64,000 bases of DNA from an uncultured Flavobacteriales bacterium (GCA_905479105.1 CAJQLE010000004.1:310001-374000), one strand, 5' to 3'; positions 29,721 to 41,325 are shown, counted from the stretch's first letter. The notes: generated from the sequence alone by a model not told the origin. Numbers and translations are program-made.

Positions 29721-32413
29721 TAGTACCTCAAAAGTGTTATGTTACCAGTCAGCTCTTCAACTGTTCCATCTAAGAAAGTAACCTTTACATAATATTTATA
29801 AGAACCAGCAGGAGCAGGAGCACTTTTATACGTTCCATCCCATCCGTTGTTTTGAGAATAGGAATCAAATACCATTTCTCCATATCGGTTCCAAATTCTC
29901 AATGAGAATCCTTCAGTCGCAACGCCATTTCCTCGCACCCAGAGAATGTCATTATTATCATCACCGTTCGGACTGAAAATGTTTGGTATCCCAGCGAAAT
30001 ATGCTTCTTCCACAAAAACAATTAGGGAATCATAAGCTTGGCAACCGTAGTCGTCAAAATTAGTGACGAAATATTTCCTAGTTTCAGTTGGGTAGATAGT
30101 AGGTCTTGGACAATCATAACATGAAAGACCTTCTTCTGGGAACCAACTGAAATAGGGAGCTGTTCCAGTTGTTTCAAAACTAACCGTGTCTTCCAAGAAA
30201 AAGCGGCTATCGATATTGTCTATTCTAATCGTTTTATCAGGTCCAACTACTAATTTAGGATAGCTACCTCCAATATTCAGAACTGCCACATCCTGAAGGT
30301 TAAGGATAGATACATCATACTCATTATAAGCGAATATTTGCAAACCGATGGAACCACTGTCATCGAAACAGAAAATTGGGTCATCTTCATTGGTAACCCT
30401 TGGCATAGCTGGGAAATAATCCTTCCAGACAACAAAGAAAGTGTCGTTGAATAGGCTATCGTCAACCATCCATTCATATCCAGGTGTCAATGGAGAGATT
30501 GTATCCGCAGCAGTACCCGTAATCGAATCAGGGAATGGATGCCACCAAAACAAGAAATAAGTTGAATCCGTGCGGATAGAAGTGTTGAAGAATTGAACGC
30601 ATGTAGATCTACAAATTGAGTCACGTTCAACTTCAAAACGAGGATCTGGAGGCAAACAAGAGTCAACCTTAATATATTCTTCAGCGATCAAAGTGTCTTC
30701 TCCGTTTACGTTTTTGGCAATCAATGTTACTGGATAAACGCCAGGAGTTGTATAAAGGATATCACCAGGAAATTGATCGTTTGATGTACTTGGTTGTCCG
30801 CCAGGGAACTCCCAGAACCATTCCGTTGAAAATTGTGAGTTATCTTGAAACACTACTACAGTACCCGGGCAAATAACTTTGTCATTAGAAGTAAAGGCAG
30901 CAATCGGCACTGGACAATCATTAACTGTGATGTAATCAGTGATGCTATCGGTTGCTTGACCTGCACTATTTGAAACAATAATAGTTACTGTATACGTCCC
31001 TGGAGTAGTGTAAAAGACACTTATGGTGTCCAATGTATCGTTTGCTGGTCCTGTAATTGTCGCAGGGTTTCCTCCCTCAAAAATCCAAGTGATATTATCA
31101 GGGTTACCACTGGTTTGAGCATAAAATTCAACGAAATCATTGTTACATACTTCAGTGGTATCACTTGTGAATGTTCCCGTTGGAACAGAACAATTTCCCA
31201 CAGTAATTGCTCCGGTGAACACAATTGTAGAATCTAAACCAGTGACAATATCGCTAACCGTTAAGATTACATCATATACACCAGCAGTTGTATAACAAAT
31301 GGTTGATGGATTTTCATTAGTTGAAATAAGCGGTGATCCACCTTGGAATTGCCAATTCCACGAACCTTGACCATAAGTTCCATTGGTGGAAGTATTTGTG
31401 AAACTTATACATTGACCTTGACACAAAGCAGTTTGACTTGCTAGAAAAGCTGGAATAGGTGGTTGGCAGTCTAAAACCTCTAGAGTGTCTAAGTGCACAT
31501 CAAAGCCATTCGCATTGGTTGCCGTAAGTGTTATAACGTATGTTCCTGGAGTAGCAAAAATTATGTTCTGAGGGTTTTGCGCAGTAGAAGTATTGGTTCC
31601 ATCAAACTGCCACAGGTAAGTAGCATTGGTACTCGTTGAGAAATTTGTGAAATTCACAGCATCTCCAGAGCAAATTGAGTCATCACTGATCGTGAAATCT
31701 GCTTCAGGTATTGTATCTGAAATTAAAATATTATCTATCGCAAAGGAAGGCTGAGTGCCTAAACCGTCACCATTACTTTGAAAGCGAAATCCAATAAAGA
31801 GCTGAACTTGATTATTCAAAGTGGTATCTAAAAAAACTTCACCATGCTGCCATTGACCATTTACACCACATGCACCGCCCGATGTTTTAGCCGGGTCATA
31901 AATTGTCGTGAAAGCACCAGGAGCTCCAACTGCAAAGACTACTGTACCATTATCAGCAGCGTCTCCACCTTCTATGTAATCGAATTCAAGAAGCATGTGA
32001 ATGGCTCCTGTTGTGTTTATAGCTGGAGTCCAAATAATAATATCTGCCAAACTATCATTTTCAAAAGTAGCGCCTGGATCAATTGTTCCTTGATTGGTTG
32101 AAACATGCAGTGTATTATTAAAACCTCCAGCAGCGGCACATCCATCGCCACAGTTTCCTAATCCTGTAAATGCTTCTCGAGCACTCACAAACCATCTATT
32201 GAAGGTGTCAATCGAATTTGTATTTGGATACGTCTCCGTCCAAGTTCCGTTCGCAGAAACATACGAACTAGCGCTATCAATATCTCCACATACAGCGGCA
32301 ACCCCAAAATCTTCAGCCCATATTTGAGCCACTGAAGTATGAGCATATACAGTAAGAACGATGATTGATAGATATCGTCCAATTAACCTAACAGAAGTTT
32401 TCCCCTTATTCAT
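29720..32413 (-). CDS. Multi-PKD-domain secreted protein with gliding-motility-associated (T9SS type B) C-terminal domain
   Basis: Repeated PKD segments (TYVITLTATNANG, TYTVTIIVSNSAG, VYPVTLIAKNVNG); C-term IPNIFSPNGDDNNDILWVRGN...LRIWNRYGEMVFDS...GWDGTYK. Confidence 0.88.
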   Translation of the reverse strand: MNKGKTSVRLIGRYLSIIVLTVYAHTSVAQIWAEDFGVAAVCGDIDSASSYVSANGTWTETYPNTNSIDTFNRWFVSAREAFTGLGNCGDGCAAAGGFNNTLHVSTNQGTIDPGATFENDSLADIIIWTPAINTTGAIHMLLEFDYIEGGDAADNGTVVFAVGAPGAFTTIYDPAKTSGGACGVNGQWQHGEVFLDTTLNNQVQLFIGFRFQSNGDGLGTQPSFAIDNILISDTIPEADFTISDDSICSGDAVNFTNFSTSTNATYLWQFDGTNTSTAQNPQNIIFATPGTYVITLTATNANGFDVHLDTLEVLDCQPPIPAFLASQTALCQGQCISFTNTSTNGTYGQGSWNWQFQGGSPLISTNENPSTICYTTAGVYDVILTVSDIVTGLDSTIVFTGAITVGNCSVPTGTFTSDTTEVCNNDFVEFYAQTSGNPDNITWIFEGGNPATITGPANDTLDTISVFYTTPGTYTVTIIVSNSAGQATDSITDYITVNDCPVPIAAFTSNDKVICPGTVVVFQDNSQFSTEWFWEFPGGQPSTSNDQFPGDILYTTPGVYPVTLIAKNVNGEDTLIAEEYIKVDSCLPPDPRFEVERDSICRSTCVQFFNTSIRTDSTYFLFWWHPFPDSITGTAADTISPLTPGYEWMVDDSLFNDTFFVVWKDYFPAMPRVTNEDDPIFCFDDSGSIGLQIFAYNEYDVSILNLQDVAVLNIGGSYPKLVVGPDKTIRIDNIDSRFFLEDTVSFETTGTAPYFSWFPEEGLSCYDCPRPTIYPTETRKYFVTNFDDYGCQAYDSLIVFVEEAYFAGIPNIFSPNGDDNNDILWVRGNGVATEGFSLRIWNRYGEMVFDSYSQNNGWDGTYKSAPAPAGSYKYYVKVTFLDGTVEELTGNITLLRY

Positions 32414-32493
32414 CTAGCGTTTTCAGGTATTAACCCGCAAAGAAACTTTAATAATTAATACGATCAAAAAATTATTTGGAAGCCTTTTTGCAG

Positions 32494-33519
32494 TTATAAT
32501 GTTACCAAAAATTTCATTGTGTCGACTCCATCCGCATAGTCAGCAAGGGATGGCTTTTGTGCGGTACCAAAAGGAATGTTCTTTCGGCCAACCACGCATT
32601 GTATGTCATCAAGTTGTCTTTCAATTTGTTGATTTAGCTCATTTATATCATCATAAAATTCATAGTGTAACATTCCAACAGGTGAAAATAACGATGATTC
32701 TTCCACAAGCAATATCAAATCATTCTCTAAAACAGGCTTCTGCTGCATCATTAGCAGTGTTTTGTGATATGTTACGTTATTAAAATACTTTTTATTGCTT
32801 GAAAGGTACGCAAAAGGCATTGATGCTTTGAATATCCGATCTAAATCAAATGATCTTGGAAGGTAGATTTTGGTTACGTTTCTGCATCCCAGACCATAAT
32901 ATTGAAACGCATCTTTCATTAATCCATAAAGTTCATCATCACTTTCTTCTCCTGTTAAAACTGATATTGCGGTTCTGTTTTTACGAATGATGCTCGGGAT
33001 TTCTTTGAAGTAATGCTCAAAGTGTCTCGCTGAATTATTGCTTCCAGTAGCGATAACTGCATCGAAGTTTTTAAGCAGGCCTTTCTCAATTCTATAATGC
33101 TCACTAAAGCCAACGGTTCGATTTGACATCAAGTCTAAGAAATAGGGAATCAACAACTCGTCACTCGAAGAACATTTAAGAATGGCTTTGTGGCCACACA
33201 AGATGGTAGACAATACATCATGAAAACCAACCATTGGAATGTTTCCAGCTAATATTAGACCAACCTCTTTTGATTTGATTTGATCGAAGTTGTATGCGCT
33301 TAGCCAAAGTTTTAGGTTTTCTTCTTTAAGTTCTTCCGCCCAATAATTTAGAGCGAATTCAACTTCATCTTTAGTAAACCAACCGTTTTTATGAAAGGCA
33401 TTTGAAACAGTGCTTTTGAGTGTGGCAAAATCATCATCTTCAGGATGAGATAAATACGATTGAATGTGCTCGCCCAAAGCCGCGAATGAAGAGGTGAGGC
33501 TCTTTTGTGAAATCATCAC
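32494..33519 (-). CDS. Acyl-CoA reductase (LuxC-like)
   Basis: LILAGNIPMVGFHDVLSTILCGHKAILKCSSSDELL; YGLGCRNVTKIYLP. Confidence 0.8.
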   Translation of the reverse strand: MMISQKSLTSSFAALGEHIQSYLSHPEDDDFATLKSTVSNAFHKNGWFTKDEVEFALNYWAEELKEENLKLWLSAYNFDQIKSKEVGLILAGNIPMVGFHDVLSTILCGHKAILKCSSSDELLIPYFLDLMSNRTVGFSEHYRIEKGLLKNFDAVIATGSNNSARHFEHYFKEIPSIIRKNRTAISVLTGEESDDELYGLMKDAFQYYGLGCRNVTKIYLPRSFDLDRIFKASMPFAYLSSNKKYFNNVTYHKTLLMMQQKPVLENDLILLVEESSLFSPVGMLHYEFYDDINELNQQIERQLDDIQCVVGRKNIPFGTAQKPSLADYADGVDTMKFLVTL

Positions 33520-33541
33520 GCAAAACTAATAACAGTTGCAC

Positions 33542-34051
33542 TCAAGTTATCGAAAATCCTTTTGGATAATGACGATTTATATGCCAACCTTTTTTGAAAT
33601 TGGCAGCTGATATTTCTCTCCAATCCAGAATGTTGAATTCTAGAGCTGTCACGGAGGCTGTTGCTATCTTTTCGATGGGTTGTTGGATAAAGAAATTCAC
33701 AAACGATGAAATGGAAGGCTCATGGCCGACAATCATCGCAGATTGAAGGTGGTTGTCTAAGTATAGAATAGTTTTCAGCATCGTTGGGAAGTCAGGTAAA
33801 TAGAGCTTTCCATCAACTTTTAAAGAATCTAAAGGCAGCGATAATTCGTCTGCGAAAATCTTCGCGCTTTCATAGGCTCGCACGGCAGGACTTGAGAAAA
33901 TAATTTCAGGAATAGATTTCCGAATTCTTAATACCTCACTCATTTCTTTACAATTTTGGACACCTCGATTTTTCAAAGGGCGTTCAATGTCATTGAGATC
34001 AAGATTATCCCAATCGCTTTTTCCATGTCGTGCGATGTAAAGCGTTTTCAT
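33542..34051 (-). CDS. Histidine phosphatase family protein (SixA-like)
   Basis: LYIARHGKSDWDN (RHG) and MIVGHEPSISSFVNFF. Confidence 0.87.
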   Translation of the reverse strand: MKTLYIARHGKSDWDNLDLNDIERPLKNRGVQNCKEMSEVLRIRKSIPEIIFSSPAVRAYESAKIFADELSLPLDSLKVDGKLYLPDFPTMLKTILYLDNHLQSAMIVGHEPSISSFVNFFIQQPIEKIATASVTALEFNILDWREISAANFKKGWHINRHYPKGFSIT

Positions 34052-34244
34052 TTTTTGTCGATTGTTTGAAAATGAGAACGTAAAGTACTCTGAATTCCTT
34101 CAAGTAGCTATAAAAATAGATGAATTCAACATTAATTCTTTTAACGTTGGAGTGTTTAAAAACCTGTGCATAATACGATGAGCTTTCGTACTAAAGCCCT
34201 GTTAAGTCTGATTAAATTCGCAACAATCCGAAAATTTGCTGGGC

Positions 34245-36104
34245 ATGGAAGTAGAATACAATGAAGATAATATACGTACACTAGAGTGGTCGGAGCATAT
34301 ACGGATGCGGCCCGGTATGTATATTGGGAAGCTCGGAGACGGTAGTTCCGCTGATGATGGCATCTATATATTGATTAAAGAAATTCTCGACAACTCAATT
34401 GATGAGTTTGTGATGGGCAATGGAAGGACCATTGATGTTTCTATCAAGGGAAATGAAGTCAAGGTTCGTGACTATGGTCGAGGAATTCCTCTTGGTAAGG
34501 TGATAGACTGTGTGTCTAAAATCAATACGGGTGGTAAATATGATTCAAAAGCCTTCAAGAAGTCTGTTGGACTGAATGGGGTCGGTACGAAGGCCGTAAA
34601 TGCTTTGTCATCTTATTTCAAAGTAGAATCGGTTCGTGAAGGAAAGATAAAAGCTGCTGAATTTTCTCAAGGACAAATTACAGTAGACTCTGATATTGAA
34701 GAAACACCAACAAGAAAGGGTACTCGAACCACTTTCGTTCCTGATGACAGTGTTTTTCCTACGTATGCGTTCAAGCATGAGCATGTAGATCGTATGCTAT
34801 GGAATTACGCCTATTTAAATAGAGGTCTGGTTATCAATTTTAATGGAGAGCGATACGAATCTAAAAATGGATTAAAGGATCTTCTGGAGAGAAATTTAGA
34901 TGAAGAACCTTTGTATCCTGTATTGCATATTGAAGGAGAAGATATTGAAGTAGCTCTTACCCATACACATGGTTATGGCGAAGACTATTACTCTTTTGTG
35001 AATGGACAGTTTACTCCTCAAGGTGGAACACATCAAACAGTATTTAGAGAGAGTGTAGCTCGGGTTATTCGTGACTTTTACGGAAAGAATTTTGAAGCTC
35101 AGGATATTCGATCTTCTATTTCTGCTGCGGTGAGCGTAAAGGTTATGGAGCCTGTTTTTGAATCTCAAACAAAAACCAAATTAGGCTCGCAGGATATTGC
35201 TCCAGGTGGTCCAAGTATGAGAGCATTTATTAACGATTTTCTTTCCCGAGAACTTGATAACTATCTCCATAAGCATCCTGAAGTTGCGGATCCCTTACTT
35301 AAGAAGATATTGCAAAGTGAGCGAGAGCGCAAAGAGATGGCAGGCATCAAGAAACTCGCAAGAGATCGTGCGAAAAAGTCTAGCTTACACAATAAGAAAC
35401 TGAGAGACTGTAGGCTTCATCTTGGTGATAAGGATCCTAGAAATATTGACACTTCAATATTCATTTGTGAGGGTGATTCAGCCTCTGGTTCAATCACTAA
35501 AATTCGAGATGTGAATACTCAAGCCGTATTTTCATTAAAAGGTAAGCCTCTCAATACGTATGGGCTGACGAAAAAGATTGTCTACGAAAATGAAGAGTTC
35601 AACCTTCTTCAAGCCGCTTTAAACATTGAGGATGGTATTGAAAACTTGAGGTATAATAACGTGGTTATCTCAACGGATGCTGATGTTGATGGGATGCACA
35701 TTCGACTGCTTTTGATCACATTCTTTCTTCAATTTTTCCCTGAGATAATAAAGCAAGGTCATTTATATGTTTTGCAAACTCCGCTATTTAGAGTTCGAAA
35801 TAAGAAAGAAACAATTTATTGTTACTCAGAAGAAGAAAAAAGAGAGGCTCTTGGTAAACTAGGTAAGAATGCTGAAATAACTCGATTCAAGGGATTAGGA
35901 GAAATATCTCCAGATGAATTCAAGCATTTTGTTGGAAAGGATATACGACTAGATCCTGTAGTTATCGGGCATGATTTTGCAATCAAAGAATTATTGTCTT
36001 TTTATATGGGCAAGAACACCCCTGATAGACAGGAATTCATTATCGAGAACTTGAAAGTGGAGAAGGATACAGTGGAAGAAATTACTGAAGAAGGAATAGC
36101 ATGA
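34245..36104 (+). CDS. parE: DNA topoisomerase IV subunit B
   Basis: [62 protein letters not shown]; start re-assigned to ATG 34245. Confidence 0.92.
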   Translation: MEVEYNEDNIRTLEWSEHIRMRPGMYIGKLGDGSSADDGIYILIKEILDNSIDEFVMGNGRTIDVSIKGNEVKVRDYGRGIPLGKVIDCVSKINTGGKYDSKAFKKSVGLNGVGTKAVNALSSYFKVESVREGKIKAAEFSQGQITVDSDIEETPTRKGTRTTFVPDDSVFPTYAFKHEHVDRMLWNYAYLNRGLVINFNGERYESKNGLKDLLERNLDEEPLYPVLHIEGEDIEVALTHTHGYGEDYYSFVNGQFTPQGGTHQTVFRESVARVIRDFYGKNFEAQDIRSSISAAVSVKVMEPVFESQTKTKLGSQDIAPGGPSMRAFINDFLSRELDNYLHKHPEVADPLLKKILQSERERKEMAGIKKLARDRAKKSSLHNKKLRDCRLHLGDKDPRNIDTSIFICEGDSASGSITKIRDVNTQAVFSLKGKPLNTYGLTKKIVYENEEFNLLQAALNIEDGIENLRYNNVVISTDADVDGMHIRLLLITFFLQFFPEIIKQGHLYVLQTPLFRVRNKKETIYCYSEEEKREALGKLGKNAEITRFKGLGEISPDEFKHFVGKDIRLDPVVIGHDFAIKELLSFYMGKNTPDRQEFIIENLKVEKDTVEEITEEGIA

Positions 36105-37816
36105 AAAAAAATAGATTAACACTTACCTGCATATTTATAAGCCTTTATTCATTGGCGTTGTCTCAGGATTTCATTCATCCGTTGGCGATTCAAGAGTCCG
36201 AGAACGAATTGGTTTATTTCATGAATGAAGACAAGGAAATTATCCCTGAAGGGCTTCCGTATTCATATAAAAGAGAGGCCATTCGTAAGAAGACAAAAAA
36301 ACCATACCGAGTAATTGATTATTACCCGAATGGTGCGATTGAAATGAAAACATGGATGTCTCACCCAGACCCAATTTCAAAGAGATATCAAAAAGGTTTT
36401 ATTTCTTTCTTTCAAAATGGAGATACTAATATTTTTATAGAGTACAAGGATCAAAGAAAGAATGGTGAATACCGCGCTTATTACGAATCAGGTCAGCTTA
36501 AACAATATGGCCGTTATATCAATGGAAAAACTTCAGGTGCTTGGAAATCTTTTTTTAAAACTGGATCACTGAAAGATATCGGGATGTACTTTCAAGGAGA
36601 AAAGCATGGTGTTTGGGAAAGCTATCATGAAGTCGGAAATAAAAGTTCAAGCGGAAATTACATCAATGGAAAAAAACAAGGTAAGTGGGAGTATTTCTAC
36701 AGTACTGGCGATATTTTGAAGGTTTCGAATTATGTCGATGATGAATTGGACGGTCCTTACAAAATGCGATATTCTTCAGGTGAAGCGCTGGAATATGGTG
36801 AATATGTAAAGGGTAAGAAAGAAGGTGAGTGGAATACTTTTTACGTGAATGCTCAGAAAAGGTCAATAAGACATTATGAAAACGATATTTTAGAGGGACC
36901 TTTTCACATTAAGGATGAAGTTGGAGAGACGCTGACAGAAGGAGAAATGTATTCAGGTCTATTTAATGGATTTAGTCGCTATTACTCGAGAGAAAGAGAG
37001 TTGATTTTAGAAAGGTATTATCAGGAAGGCTTGGTTATGAAGGAGCTTTATTTAAATTCTGATCGCTCTCCAAAGAGATATGATAGAATGAGACATGACG
37101 GACTAAGCTCCGTTTGTTATGATATTTCGGGTAACGAAGTTGAATGCATGACTCGAACACGAAACCTTCCAAATGGGAATGACGGTTTAGAGCGACAGTT
37201 GGCAAAGAGCCTAGTAGTGAAAAAATATGAAAACTATTCTCCAAGAGGAGTTTACTCCTTTGACGTTGACACACTAGGAAATCCAGTAAATGTTCACACT
37301 GTTGAATCAACAAATATGACTTTCGATGAGGAAGTGATTGTAAAAATTAAAGATCTATCATGGGATCCTGGTGTGGAACTCGGACAAAAGGTTGTTTTTT
37401 CGAATCATGTTGTCGTTCATTTTGATCAAGATCCAACGGTGAGGTTTGGTGACTTCTATTTGAATGACTCAAATATCTACAATGGGGTCAATAGTTATGA
37501 TCCTGATCTTGATAATCCAGACCAATTCCCATCTTTTAGAGTTGGAATGCAAGGTTTGATTGAATATATGGCCGCTGAAACCAAGTATCCAGAAGAAGCC
37601 AAAAATGAAGGCATAAAAGGAATTTGTGTTGCTAAATTTGCTGTGGAGCCGTCTGGAATTATCTCTGAATTAGAGATGGTCAGAACAGTGCATCCATTGC
37701 TTGATTATGAATCCGTTCGGTTAGTTGAAGAAATGCCGAATTGGATACCGGGCACCACCAGTGGGGAAAAGACAAAAATGTACCAACATCTACCAATACG
37801 CTTCACGCTGAATTAA
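36101..37816 (+). CDS. MORN-like repeat protein with C-terminal TonB-C-like domain
   Basis: About 7 repeats of ~23 aa ([23 protein letters not shown]); C-term [56 protein letters not shown]. Confidence 0.8.
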   Translation: MKKNRLTLTCIFISLYSLALSQDFIHPLAIQESENELVYFMNEDKEIIPEGLPYSYKREAIRKKTKKPYRVIDYYPNGAIEMKTWMSHPDPISKRYQKGFISFFQNGDTNIFIEYKDQRKNGEYRAYYESGQLKQYGRYINGKTSGAWKSFFKTGSLKDIGMYFQGEKHGVWESYHEVGNKSSSGNYINGKKQGKWEYFYSTGDILKVSNYVDDELDGPYKMRYSSGEALEYGEYVKGKKEGEWNTFYVNAQKRSIRHYENDILEGPFHIKDEVGETLTEGEMYSGLFNGFSRYYSRERELILERYYQEGLVMKELYLNSDRSPKRYDRMRHDGLSSVCYDISGNEVECMTRTRNLPNGNDGLERQLAKSLVVKKYENYSPRGVYSFDVDTLGNPVNVHTVESTNMTFDEEVIVKIKDLSWDPGVELGQKVVFSNHVVVHFDQDPTVRFGDFYLNDSNIYNGVNSYDPDLDNPDQFPSFRVGMQGLIEYMAAETKYPEEAKNEGIKGICVAKFAVEPSGIISELEMVRTVHPLLDYESVRLVEEMPNWIPGTTSGEKTKMYQHLPIRFTLN

Positions 37817-40660
37817 ATGAGCGAGGAAAACGAAAATATCGAAGAAAGAGACGAAGAGTTCTCAGGTCAAGAAGAAGTCAATGAAGGACTTGAAAAAGTA
37901 ATTCAAATAAGTGGCATGTATAAGGAATGGTTCCTTGATTATGCTTCTTATGTTATTCTAGAAAGAGCTGTACCCCATTTACATGACGGTTTCAAGCCTG
38001 TGCATAGACGCATTCTTCATTCCATGAAAGAGATGGATGATAGCCGCTACCACAAAGTCGCAAATATCATCGGAAACACCATGAAGTATCATCCTCATGG
38101 TGATGCTTCCATAGGAGACGCATTAGTTCAGGTTGGACAGAAAGATCTACTTATAGATTGCCAAGGAAACTGGGGTAATATTCTAACGGGTGATAGCGCT
38201 GCGGCACCTAGGTATATAGAGGCGAGATTGACAAAATTTGCTTTGGAGGTTTTGTTCAACGCCAAAACCACACATTGGCAATTAAGTTATGACGGGAGAA
38301 ATAAGGAACCACTTACTTTACCAGTTAAATTCCCCATGCTCTTAGCTTCTGGAGCTGAAGGAATTGCTGTGGGATTGGCCTGTAAAATATTACCTCACAA
38401 CTTCATTGAGCTCATTGATGGTTGTATCAGTAACCTTAAAGGTAAGCAGGTTAAAATTTATCCTGATTTCCCTACGGGAGGTATTGCCGATTTCTCGGAG
38501 TATAATGATGGAATAAGAGGAGGTCGGATAAAGGTTCGAGCTCGAATAAATATTGATGATAAATCGACACTTCGAATAAGTGAGATTCCTCATACTACTA
38601 CTACATCTTCTTTAATTGATTCTATTCTTAGGGCCAATGATAAGGGGAAAATCAAGGTAAAGAAGGTAGAGGATAATACAGCTGAGTATGTCGAAATTTT
38701 GGTTCATCTCGCAAGCAATGTCTCTCCAGATAAAACCATCGATGCATTGTATGCATTTACTGATTGTGAAATTTCGATTAGTCCAAACTCCGTAGTTATT
38801 CAAGATGACAAACCTCGATTTATGGGGATGGGTCAAATGCTTCTTGAAAGTGCAGAGCAGACTAGGCAGCTTTTAAAACTTGAACTTGAAATCAAGAAAG
38901 CAGAGCTAGAAGAACAATGGCATTTTGCTTCTCTTGAGAAGATTTTCATTGAAAATAGAATCTATCGTGACATTGAAGAGTGTGAAACTTGGGAGGAGAT
39001 TATTGAGACCATTCATAAAGGTCTAAAGCCGTATACAAAGCATTTGATTCGACCTGTTACTGATGATGATGTAGCTCGTCTTACAGAAATTAAAATCAAG
39101 AGGATTTCTAAGTTCGATAGTTTCAAAGCTGAAGAACTTCTCTCCCGTATAGAAGAGGATATAGCTCAGGTAAAAACTTACTTGGATAATCTTACGGATT
39201 ATGCGATTGATTACTTCAAAGAATTGAAGCGAAAATATGCTGCAGGAAAAGAACGTAGAACGGAAATACGGCAAATAGAAACAATTAATACTGCGCTAGT
39301 GGCAGCCAGTAATGTCAAGCTGTATGTAGATCGCGAGGAAGGGTTTGTTGGATCGGGACTCAAGAAAGCCGATTCGGAGTTTGTTCAGGAAGCTTCTGAC
39401 TTAGATGACATTATCATTATACGGTCTGACGGTACATTACTGGTCACGAAAATGGCAGATAAGACGTTCGTTGGTAAAGGTGTTTTGTATATCAATATTT
39501 GGAAAAAGAATGATCCTCGAACCATCTATAATATGATTTATCAAGATGGTCCAGCAGGTAGTATTTATGTGAAACGATTCAATGTAACGAGCATAATCCG
39601 AGATAAGGAGTATCCTTTAACCAAAGGGAATGCTAAGTCTAGAGTGTTGCATTTGACCGCAAACCCAAATGGCGAGGCTGAATTAGTGACTGTTGTGCAC
39701 CGTGCTAAAGCGAAGTTGAAGAAATTAAAGTTTGACTTTGACTTTTCAGAAATTGCGGTTAAAAGCAGAAGTGCTCAAGGAAATATCCTAACTAAACATG
39801 CAATAAATAAAATTGAATTAAAAGAGAAAGGAATTTCAACGCTTGGAGCGCGCAAAGTTTGGTTTGATGAATCCGTAAAACGATTGAATTACGAAGATCG
39901 TGGCAGATTGTTGGGATCTTTCAATGCTGAGGATAGGATATTGACCATCATGCAGTCGGGAACGTATAAAATGACCGGCATCGAAGAAACCACCAAGTTT
40001 GATGATGATATGATCAAAATTGAAAAGTGGAATCCTGAAAAGCCTCTCAGCGTAATCTACTTTGAAGGTGAAAAACAACAGTCATTTATAAAGCGATTTA
40101 TAGCAGAAGAGACAGATAAGCCAAACTTATTTATCAGTGATCACGAAGATTCGAAACTCGAATTTGTGACGACTGATTGGCTTCCACGTGCGACACTCAA
40201 GTTTGATCAGCGTGCCGGAACAAAAGATGCTGAAACCATAGAATTAGCTGAGGCTATATCGGTCAAAGGTGTTAAAGCACTTGGAAATAGAATTACTAAG
40301 GTTCGCATTAAATCGATCGATGAGTTGGAGCCGATGCCTTATGAGGAAGAAGAGGTGGCTGTGACCTCTGATGAGCGCCCTCAGGATAATGGAGCAAATT
40401 CAATTGAGGAAGAAGGTAAGAAGGAAAAGGAGAGCGCTGAAGAAACAAGTAGTGATGATGAAGCAGCAGAGGTTGAAACAAAGCCTCAGAAGGAGATTAT
40501 CAAAAAGGAAAATCCAAAGTCAGCTGACAAAAAAGAAGCACCGCCTAAATCTGAAGTTAAGACTGATATTGATGAAGATGATTCGTCTAATAAAAAGAAG
40601 AAAGACGATGATGACGATGATTCGTTTGGCGCTGGTTCTCAAATTACGCTTGAACTTTAA
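37817..40660 (+). CDS. parC: DNA topoisomerase IV subunit A
   Basis: DYASYVILERAVPHLHDGFKPVHRRILHSM, HPHGDASIGDALV, AAPRYIEARLT; acidic/basic C-terminal tail. Confidence 0.93.
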   Translation: MSEENENIEERDEEFSGQEEVNEGLEKVIQISGMYKEWFLDYASYVILERAVPHLHDGFKPVHRRILHSMKEMDDSRYHKVANIIGNTMKYHPHGDASIGDALVQVGQKDLLIDCQGNWGNILTGDSAAAPRYIEARLTKFALEVLFNAKTTHWQLSYDGRNKEPLTLPVKFPMLLASGAEGIAVGLACKILPHNFIELIDGCISNLKGKQVKIYPDFPTGGIADFSEYNDGIRGGRIKVRARINIDDKSTLRISEIPHTTTTSSLIDSILRANDKGKIKVKKVEDNTAEYVEILVHLASNVSPDKTIDALYAFTDCEISISPNSVVIQDDKPRFMGMGQMLLESAEQTRQLLKLELEIKKAELEEQWHFASLEKIFIENRIYRDIEECETWEEIIETIHKGLKPYTKHLIRPVTDDDVARLTEIKIKRISKFDSFKAEELLSRIEEDIAQVKTYLDNLTDYAIDYFKELKRKYAAGKERRTEIRQIETINTALVAASNVKLYVDREEGFVGSGLKKADSEFVQEASDLDDIIIIRSDGTLLVTKMADKTFVGKGVLYINIWKKNDPRTIYNMIYQDGPAGSIYVKRFNVTSIIRDKEYPLTKGNAKSRVLHLTANPNGEAELVTVVHRAKAKLKKLKFDFDFSEIAVKSRSAQGNILTKHAINKIELKEKGISTLGARKVWFDESVKRLNYEDRGRLLGSFNAEDRILTIMQSGTYKMTGIEETTKFDDDMIKIEKWNPEKPLSVIYFEGEKQQSFIKRFIAEETDKPNLFISDHEDSKLEFVTTDWLPRATLKFDQRAGTKDAETIELAEAISVKGVKALGNRITKVRIKSIDELEPMPYEEEEVAVTSDERPQDNGANSIEEEGKKEKESAEETSSDDEAAEVETKPQKEIIKKENPKSADKKEAPPKSEVKTDIDEDDSSNKKKKDDDDDDSFGAGSQITLEL

Positions 40661-40686
40661 AGAAATCTCGTAAATATGATAAACCG

Positions 40687-41325
40687 ATGGAGATAACGGT
40701 TTTTACTGTTTTGGATACTTTAGGTACACTTGCCTTTGCCGTCTCCGGAGCAACCCTTGCGATTAAGAAAAAGTTTGACCTTTTTGGAGTTTTTGTTCTT
40801 GCATTTGTCACCTCGGCTGGTGGAGGAACAATCCGTGATCTTATCATCGGAAATACTCCAGTCGAATGGATGTCAAATAACGCCTTGATCATTACTATAA
40901 TTTTCGGAGCAGTTTCTGCCGTTTTATTAAACCCTTACATGAATAAGCTTAGTTATTTCGTGTATTTATTTGATGCTGTGGGTCTAGGGCTTTTTACGAT
41001 GGCCGGAATTCAAAAAGGCATAGAACATGAGTTTAGCATTTTTATATGCATTGCATTGGGCACAATTACAGCTACGTTTGGCGGCTTGTTAAGAGATCTA
41101 ATCACCGGTGAGCAACCAATGCTTTTAACGCGAAAAGAGATATATGCCTTAGCCGGAGCGTCAGGTGGAGGAGTTTATTTCATTCTCCGTTGGATTGAAA
41201 TTCCGGAGGAAATAAGCCTTCCTTTTTGTATTGTTTTAATTTTCTTGATCCGTCATTTGACGTATCGATTCAACTTTCGATTGCCAACCTATTCAGAAGA
41301 GGATGGGTGGAGTATGAAAAATTAA
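40687..41325 (+). CDS. TRIC cation channel / UPF0126 family membrane protein
   Basis: DTLGTLAFAVSGATLAIKKKFDLFGVFVLAFVTSAGGGTIRDLIIGNTPVEW. Confidence 0.88.
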   Translation: MEITVFTVLDTLGTLAFAVSGATLAIKKKFDLFGVFVLAFVTSAGGGTIRDLIIGNTPVEWMSNNALIITIIFGAVSAVLLNPYMNKLSYFVYLFDAVGLGLFTMAGIQKGIEHEFSIFICIALGTITATFGGLLRDLITGEQPMLLTRKEIYALAGASGGGVYFILRWIEIPEEISLPFCIVLIFLIRHLTYRFNFRLPTYSEEDGWSMKN

